Shown: one piece after another, positions 59,763-64,000 of the stretch
How positions within the stretch are numbered: the stretch's first letter is position 1
Layout of the letters: every line of letters begins with the position of its first letter
Source of the DNA: Streptomyces longisporoflavus
Lineage (GTDB): Bacteria; Actinomycetota; Actinomycetes; Streptomycetales; Streptomycetaceae
DNA: 64,000 nt
Direction of reading: 5' to 3'
Assembly (NCBI RefSeq): GCF_014649775.1
Contig: NZ_BMTR01000020.1
Coordinates: 62,001 to 126,000 of the forward strand
Position numbers and translations under genes: made by a program
Notes under the pieces: generated by a model
What the model was told of the DNA's origin: nothing
Seen by the model: the letters and a program-made list of their open reading frames with translations, nothing else
Database searches by the model: none

Positions 59763-59901
59763 GAAAGGAGAACTTCCCCGTGACCGCCGACTCCCGTCAG
59801 GCCTGAGGGTAAAGAGCGGGTGGCCATGTGATGACGCAGCCGTGGCCTGACCAGGGGTGTCCGCATGCCGGACTGCTCGTGTCATCCCGTGGGACGAAGC
59901 G

Positions 59902-59907
59902 TAGGCT
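59902..59907 (+). promoter_or_regulatory. leuB -10 element
   Basis: TAGGCT ends 6 bases before the leuB ATG at 59914, implying a leaderless mRNA without room for an attenuator. Confidence 0.5.
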
Positions 59908-59913
59908 GCTCGC

Positions 59914-60963
59914 ATGTCGGCAAGCTCTCGCATCCTCAGTCTCGCAGTGATCCCCGGCGACGGGATCGGCCCGGAAGTCGTGGCCCAGGGGCTCAAGGTC
60001 CTCAATGCCGTCCTCCCGCAGGACGTGAAGCTGGAGACCAAGGAGTTCGACTTCGGCGCCAAGCGCTACCACGCCACCGGTGAGACCCTCACCGACGCCG
60101 ACGTGGAAGCCCTCAAGCAGCACGACGCGATCCTCCTCGGCGCGATCGGCGACCCCTCGGTCCCGTCCGGCGTCCTGGAGCGCGGCTTCCTGCTGAAGCT
60201 CCGCTTCCTCTTCGACCACCACGTCAACCTGCGGCCGTCGAAGCTGCTCCCCGGCGTATCGACCCCCCTCAAGGGCCAGCCGGAGATCGACTTCATCGTC
60301 GTCCGCGAAGGCACCGAGGGCCCGTACACGGGCAACGGCGGCTCGATCCGCACGGGGACCCCGCACGAGGTCGCCACCGAGGTCTCCGTCAACACCGCCT
60401 TCGGTGTGGAGCGCGTGGTCCGTGACGCCTTCGCCCGCGCGCAGGCCCGCCCGCGCAAGAAGCTGACCCTCGTCCACAAGAACAACGTCCTGGCGTACGC
60501 CGGTCACCTCTGGACGAACGTCTTCAACGAGGTGGCGAAGGAGTTCCCGGACGTCACCACGGACTACATCCACGTCGACGCCGCGACGATCTACCTCGTC
60601 ACCGACCCCGGCCGCTTCGACGTGATCGTCACCGACAACCTCTTCGGCGACATCATCACCGACCTCGCCGCTGCCGTCTCCGGCGGCATCGGCGTCGCGG
60701 CCTCCGGCAACATCAACCCGGGCCGCGAGTTCCCGTCGATGTTCGAGCCCGTGCACGGCTCGGCGCCGGACATCGCGGGCCAGGGCAAGGCCGACCCGTC
60801 GGCCACCGTCCTGTCCGTCGCACTGCTCCTGCGTCACCTCGGGTACGAGGACGAGGCGGCGCGCATCGAGACCGCCGTCTCCACGGACCTCGCGGAGCGC
60901 GGCGACACGGTCCGCACCACCGAGCAGATCGGCGACGCGCTCGCCGTACGAGTAGCGGGCTGA
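59914..60963 (+). CDS. leuB: 3-isopropylmalate dehydrogenase
   Basis: A 349-residue NAD-dependent enzyme of leucine synthesis, oxidatively decarboxylating 3-isopropylmalate. It starts with SLAVIPGDGIGPEVVAQGLK. Substrate residues are in LKLRFLFDHHVNLRPSKLL (Arg-rich), catalytic Tyr/Lys regions in REGTEGPYTGNGG and TLVHKNNVLAY, and the metal Asp residues in VIVTDNLFGDIITDLAA. It matches the shorter actinobacterial LeuB type. It is separated from ilvE by a strong terminator, so leuB and ilvE have their own promoters. Confidence 0.96.
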   Translation: MSASSRILSLAVIPGDGIGPEVVAQGLKVLNAVLPQDVKLETKEFDFGAKRYHATGETLTDADVEALKQHDAILLGAIGDPSVPSGVLERGFLLKLRFLFDHHVNLRPSKLLPGVSTPLKGQPEIDFIVVREGTEGPYTGNGGSIRTGTPHEVATEVSVNTAFGVERVVRDAFARAQARPRKKLTLVHKNNVLAYAGHLWTNVFNEVAKEFPDVTTDYIHVDAATIYLVTDPGRFDVIVTDNLFGDIITDLAAAVSGGIGVAASGNINPGREFPSMFEPVHGSAPDIAGQGKADPSATVLSVALLLRHLGYEDEAARIETAVSTDLAERGDTVRTTEQIGDALAVRVAG

Positions 60964-60986
60964 CCCGGCAGCTCATCCTTTGACAC

Positions 60987-61024
60987 AGAAGCCGCCGGGT
61001 CGCGACAGCCACCCGGCGGCTTCT
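60987..61024 (+). terminator. leuB terminator
   Basis: AGAAGCCGCCGGGT (60987-61000) and ACCCGGCGGCTTCT (61011-61024) form a perfect 14-bp stem around a 10-base loop. Confidence 0.85.
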
Positions 61025-61098
61025 CGTATGCGGCTCCGGGTGCCACCATCGACCCCCGGGCCGCATTCACGCTGTTTCTTCCTCGGCGCCACGCGAGC

Positions 61099-61206
61099 GA
61101 TAATCGAACGTGGGGCCGCGGAATGCAGGGTTACTCGGACGTCCTAGTACGAGAAGTACTGGCGTGAGCGCGGTCCGTCACCATCACACCGTGAAGGACT
61201 AGTACT
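61099..61206 (+). promoter_or_regulatory. ilvE promoter and folded leader
   Basis: GATAAT (61099-61104) is a strong -10, giving a leader of about 95 bases. Three stems are possible. Stem A is CTAGTAC/GTACTGG (61144-61150/61156-61162). Stem B is AGTACTGG/CTAGTACT (61155-61162/61199-61206). Stem C is GTCC-G-TCAC/GTGA-A-GGAC (61173-61181/61191-61199), which hides the ribosome site GAAGGA (61193-61198). A and B are mutually exclusive. This is an architecture for translational control. Confidence 0.45.
61123..61167 (+). CDS. Candidate ilvE leader peptide (Val/Leu-rich)
   Basis: A 14-codon ORF, MQGYSDVLVREVLA, starting about 12 bases after the predicted transcription start. Five of its codons are Val or Leu: GTC CTA GTA and GTA CTG. 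CTA and GTA are rare codons in such a GC-rich genome, which would favour ribosome stalling. The ribosome site is weak (GTGGGG about 7 bases upstream). Its Val/Leu codons lie in stem A of the leader. Function is inferred, not shown. Confidence 0.45.
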   Translation: MQGYSDVLVREVLA

Positions 61207-61207
61207 C

Positions 61208-62305
61208 ATGACGACGACGCCGACACCCACGATCGAGCTCAAGCCCACCGCGTCCCCGCTGTCGAACGCGGAGCGCGAGGCGATCCTGGCCAACCCCGGG
61301 TTCGGTCGCCACTTCACCGATCACATGGTGACGATCAAGTGGACGGAGGGCCGCGGCTGGCACGACGGCCAGCTCGTGCCCTACGGCCCGCTCTCCCTCG
61401 ACCCGGCGACCAACGTCCTGCACTACGCGCAGGAGATCTTCGAGGGCCTGAAGGCCTACCGCCGCCCCGACGGCTCGGTGGCCTCCTTCCGCCCCGAGGC
61501 CAACGCGGAGCGCTTCCAGCGGTCGGCGCGCCGGCTCGCGATGCCGGAGCTGCCGGTCGAGACGTTCATCGAGGCGTGCGACGCGCTGGTCAAGGCGGAC
61601 AAGGCGTGGGTTCCGGCGCACGGCGGCGAGGAGTCGCTGTACCTGCGTCCGTTCATGATCGCGAGCGAGGTCGGCCTCGGCGTGAAGCCGGCCAACGAGT
61701 ACCTCTTCATCGTCATCGCGTCGCCCGCGGGCGCGTACTTCCCGGGTGGCGTCAAGCCCGTCTCGATCTGGCTCTCGGAGGACCGCGTGCGCGCCGTCCC
61801 CGGCGGCGTGGGCGACGCCAAGACCGGCGGCAACTACGCGGCGTCCCTGCTCGCGCAGGCCGAGGCGGCGGAGAAGGGCTGCGACCAGGTCGCCTACCTC
61901 GACGCCGTGGAGCACAAGTGGGTCGAGGAGCTCGGCGGCATGAACCTGTACTTCGTGTACGGGGACAAGATCGTCACGCCGACCCTGACCGGCTCGCTCC
62001 TCGCCGGGATCACGCGTGACTCGCTGCTCACGGTCGCGAAGGACCTGGGCTACAAGTCGGAGGAGGCGCGGGTCTCGATCGACCAGTGGCAGGCGGACAC
62101 CGCCGACGGCACGCTGACGGAGGTCTTCGCGTGCGGCACCGCGGCCGTGATCACCCCCGTGGGCACGGTCAAGTGCCGCTCGGGCGAGTGGACCCAGAGC
62201 GGCGGCGAGCCGGGCCCGGTCACGATGAAGCTGCGCGAGGCGCTGCTCGACGTCCAGCGCGGCACGGCGGAGGACCGGCACGGCTGGATGCATGACCTCG
62301 GCTGA
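61208..62305 (+). CDS. ilvE: Branched-chain amino acid aminotransferase
   Basis: A 365-residue PLP class IV aminotransferase performing the last step of Val, Leu and Ile synthesis. The PLP lysine is in GVGDAKTGGNYAASLLAQAE (about residue 205). Other family motifs are LHYAQEIFEGLKAYRR, EHKWVEELGGMNLYFVYGD and FACGTAAVITPVG. It is the larger type shared with eukaryotic BCATs. ATG 61208 has GAAGGA 9 bases upstream within a predicted stem. Confidence 0.97.
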   Translation: MTTTPTPTIELKPTASPLSNAEREAILANPGFGRHFTDHMVTIKWTEGRGWHDGQLVPYGPLSLDPATNVLHYAQEIFEGLKAYRRPDGSVASFRPEANAERFQRSARRLAMPELPVETFIEACDALVKADKAWVPAHGGEESLYLRPFMIASEVGLGVKPANEYLFIVIASPAGAYFPGGVKPVSIWLSEDRVRAVPGGVGDAKTGGNYAASLLAQAEAAEKGCDQVAYLDAVEHKWVEELGGMNLYFVYGDKIVTPTLTGSLLAGITRDSLLTVAKDLGYKSEEARVSIDQWQADTADGTLTEVFACGTAAVITPVGTVKCRSGEWTQSGGEPGPVTMKLREALLDVQRGTAEDRHGWMHDLG

Positions 62306-62384
62306 GGGCTTATGCGGGACGGGGCCAGGGCCGTCTCCGGGAGGTGATCTTCCGGGGGCGGCTCTTGTGTTGGCGGGTGCGACT

Positions 62385-62472
62385 GCGGGTGCGGGGCAAT
62401 CGGGCTGGAGAGCCCGTTCGTCGAGGCTCGGGTGCGGGGTAATCGGGCGGGTGGGCGGGAGAGCTTGTTCGT
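62385..62472. repeat. Dispersed intergenic repeat, two degenerate copies
   Basis: Read on the minus strand, 62472-62430 begins CGAACAAGCTCTCCCGCCCA and continues CCCGCCCGATTACCCCGCAC. A shorter copy at 62420-62385 reads CGAACGGGCTCTCCAGCCCG then ATTGCCCCGCACCCGC. Both match the element at 49768-49806, and the core matches 19662-19709. The region lies between convergent ilvE and the permease gene. Confidence 0.85.
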
Positions 62473-62487
62473 TCAGGGTCTGCACGA

Positions 62488-62527
62488 GCTGATCACGGCG
62501 ACGGCACGCTGATCACGGCGACGGCAC
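62488..62527. repeat. Exact 20-bp tandem duplication at permease stop
   Basis: GCTGATCACGGCGACGGCAC occurs twice head to tail (62488-62507 and 62508-62527). The second copy contains the permease stop codon (62513-62515). The duplication therefore repeats the last codons and the stop beyond the gene. Confidence 0.9.
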
Positions 62528-63949
62528 GCCGACCGCCGCGCCGTCGGAGGAGTCCGCCGCAGGCTCCGGCGCCTGCCCGCGCTCCAGAACGGCGTACGCG
62601 AGACCGCCCACCACCCCCGACAGCAGGAAACTGCAGTCCACCCCGCCGGTGAGGGAGAGCAGCGGCCCCTCGTAGGAGGGCAGCGAGACCGCGGCGAGGC
62701 CGACCGCAGCGCCGAGCGCCCAGCTCACCGTCGCCGGGATGTTCCAGCCCGCGCGGTACCAGTAGATCCCGCCCTTGGAGCGGCGGTTGAAGACCTGGAG
62801 CGCCTCCGCGTCGTAACCGCCGCCGCAGCGCGCGAAGCCCACCAGGGTGATCACCGCCCAGGGCGTGCCGATCGCGGTCAGGAGCAGCACGAAGGAGGTC
62901 ATCGCGTCCTGCGCCTCCCACGCGTAGTGCCCCGCGAACACGCACCCCGTGGCCACCACCGCCACCGTGTACGTCGCCCGGGCCCGCGAGGCGCGCGGCA
63001 GGATCGCGTCCAGGTCGAGGCCCATCGAGTACAGCATCAGGCCCGCGTTGCCGACCGAGCCCGCGGACGCGGCGAGGAGGAGCGGGATCAGGTACCAGGC
63101 GGGGGACGCGGAGACCAGCGGGCCCGCGAAGTCGAGCGCCGCCCCGGCCGCGTACGCCGTGAACGTACCGAAGAGCTGCGGCACGAGAAGGCCCGCGAGC
63201 AGGCCGGCCCAGGACGCGCGCAGCACCGTGCGCGAGCTGTGGCGCGCGGGCGAGATGTAGCGCGTGTAGTCGCCCAGGAGCGTGATGAAGGCGATCGGGC
63301 CGCTCAGACCCGCCGCCACCAGGGCGAGGAGCCAGGTCGGCCAGAAGGAGCCGAGGAGGTAGCCGCCCGTCGCGGGCAGCGCCGACGTCGTGAAGTCGGG
63401 GGCGTATGCCACCACCCCGAGGACCAGGAGCGCCGTCATGGCGACGGCGAGGACGCGGGAGAGGCGCAGCAGCACGCGGTAGCCGTAGACCGCGCCCGTC
63501 ACCGTGGCGGCGGCGAGCAGCGCGTACACGATCCCGTACGAGAGGCCGCTCGACGGGAGCCCCGTCAGGCGGTGCAGGACGCCCACCATCACGTCGCCGC
63601 CGATCCAGATGGTCAGCGCGGTGTAGCCGAGGGACAGGAGGAGGCCGACGACCGAGCCGACCAGCCGGCCCCGCACGCCGAACTGGGCGCCGGACGAGGT
63701 GGAGAGGTTCGTGCCCGTACGGAGTGACACCAGGGCGAGGGGGGCCGTGAGGGCCGTGCCGATCACCGTGCCCGCCACGACGGACGTCACCGACGCCCAC
63801 CAGCCGAGGCCGAACGACACCGGCAGCCAGCCGAAGACGATCACCCCGAGGCAGAGGTTGGAGCCGAGCAGGATCGAGATGAGATCGCGGGGGCCGCTGG
63901 TGCGTTCCCCGTCCGGGATGGTGTCGACTCCGCGCTGTTCTATCGGCAT
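62513..63949 (-). CDS. NCS1 family nucleobase:cation symporter (cytosine/purine permease-like)
   Basis: A 478-residue membrane permease with about 12 helices. NCS1 features include the start RTSGPRDLISILLGSNLCLG, SSGAQFGVRGRLVGSVVGL (helix 3 region), FITLLGDYTRYISP and WAGLLAGLLVPQLFGTF. Such proteins import cytosine, purines, allantoin or thiamine-like compounds with protons or sodium. ATG 63949 (MPIEQRGVDTIPDGERTSGP) is chosen over a frame open to 63988. The upstream region runs off the window, so regulation is not visible. Confidence 0.88.
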   Translation of the reverse strand: MPIEQRGVDTIPDGERTSGPRDLISILLGSNLCLGVIVFGWLPVSFGLGWWASVTSVVAGTVIGTALTAPLALVSLRTGTNLSTSSGAQFGVRGRLVGSVVGLLLSLGYTALTIWIGGDVMVGVLHRLTGLPSSGLSYGIVYALLAAATVTGAVYGYRVLLRLSRVLAVAMTALLVLGVVAYAPDFTTSALPATGGYLLGSFWPTWLLALVAAGLSGPIAFITLLGDYTRYISPARHSSRTVLRASWAGLLAGLLVPQLFGTFTAYAAGAALDFAGPLVSASPAWYLIPLLLAASAGSVGNAGLMLYSMGLDLDAILPRASRARATYTVAVVATGCVFAGHYAWEAQDAMTSFVLLLTAIGTPWAVITLVGFARCGGGYDAEALQVFNRRSKGGIYWYRAGWNIPATVSWALGAAVGLAAVSLPSYEGPLLSLTGGVDCSFLLSGVVGGLAYAVLERGQAPEPAADSSDGAAVGVPSP

Positions 63950-64000
63950 GAGGGTGCCCCTGACGCTCGATCGTGGCCGCCTGCGCACACAGGCTGCCGG

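Noticed and set aside
59780..59804. Tiny plus-strand ORF VTADSRQA with AAAGGAG before it, upstream of leuB
   Set aside because: It has no Leu codons, leuB appears leaderless from a promoter further downstream, and the AAAGGAG is the complement of sequence overlapping the phosphatase start.

Overview
The window is high-GC actinobacterial chromosome, almost certainly Streptomyces core chromosome. Codon use is strongly GC-ending, many genes look leaderless (a -10 hexamer 6-7 bases before the start codon), Tat signals are frequent, and the order mnmA ... ligA ... EAL protein ... gatCAB ... GGDEF/EAL protein ... ilvBNC ... serA ... leuB ... ilvE is the familiar Streptomyces core order. I see no prophage, insertion sequence, CRISPR array, rRNA or convincing tRNA. 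About 58 protein genes and three candidate leader peptides are described.

Layout. 0-3.4 kb: WYL regulator, alpha/beta hydrolase, TetR regulator and small membrane proteins. 3.4-13 kb: cysteine desulfurase, P450, Tat amidase, mnmA (tRNA thiolation, fed by the desulfurase), DUF427, LOG-like protein, SDR, short MetE-like protein, ligA. 13-20 kb: rmdB (c-di-GMP phosphodiesterase), a 23-bp-period tandem repeat, then the gatC-gatA-small ORF-gatB operon for Asn/Gln-tRNA amidotransferase. 20-34 kb: anion permease, Tat phospholipase C with a possible PHO box, MMPL transporter, GNAT, LAL-type regulator, PQQ sugar-dehydrogenase-like lipoprotein, aldo/keto reductase, 2-hydroxyacid dehydrogenase.

34-43 kb: cdgE (intact GGDEF, degenerate EAL), then the ilvB attenuator with an Ile-Leu-Val-Leu leader peptide, ilvB-ilvN-ilvC and serA. 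43-50 kb: divergent MFS/TetR pair, PucR regulator divergent from proline dehydrogenase and P5C dehydrogenase (proline to glutamate), G-rich repeats. 50-59 kb: MerR/old-yellow-enzyme divergent pair, nitroreductase, an overlapping three-gene phospholipid set (CDP-alcohol transferase, CdsA-like, PlsC-like) containing a mini-ORF born from a partial duplication, an AAC(2')-like acetyltransferase under a perfect palindrome, MDR reductase/LysR pair, Tat lipoprotein phosphatase. 60-64 kb: leuB, ilvE with a candidate Val/Leu leader peptide not known to me, dispersed intergenic repeats, and an NCS1 permease.

The main theme is branched-chain amino acid synthesis (ilvBNC, leuB, ilvE) with leader-type control, plus two c-di-GMP enzymes 20 kb apart. 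The points most worth a second look are the ilvE leader, the duplication-derived mini-ORF at 54.5 kb, the clean operator palindromes between divergent genes, and the tandem and dispersed intergenic repeats.
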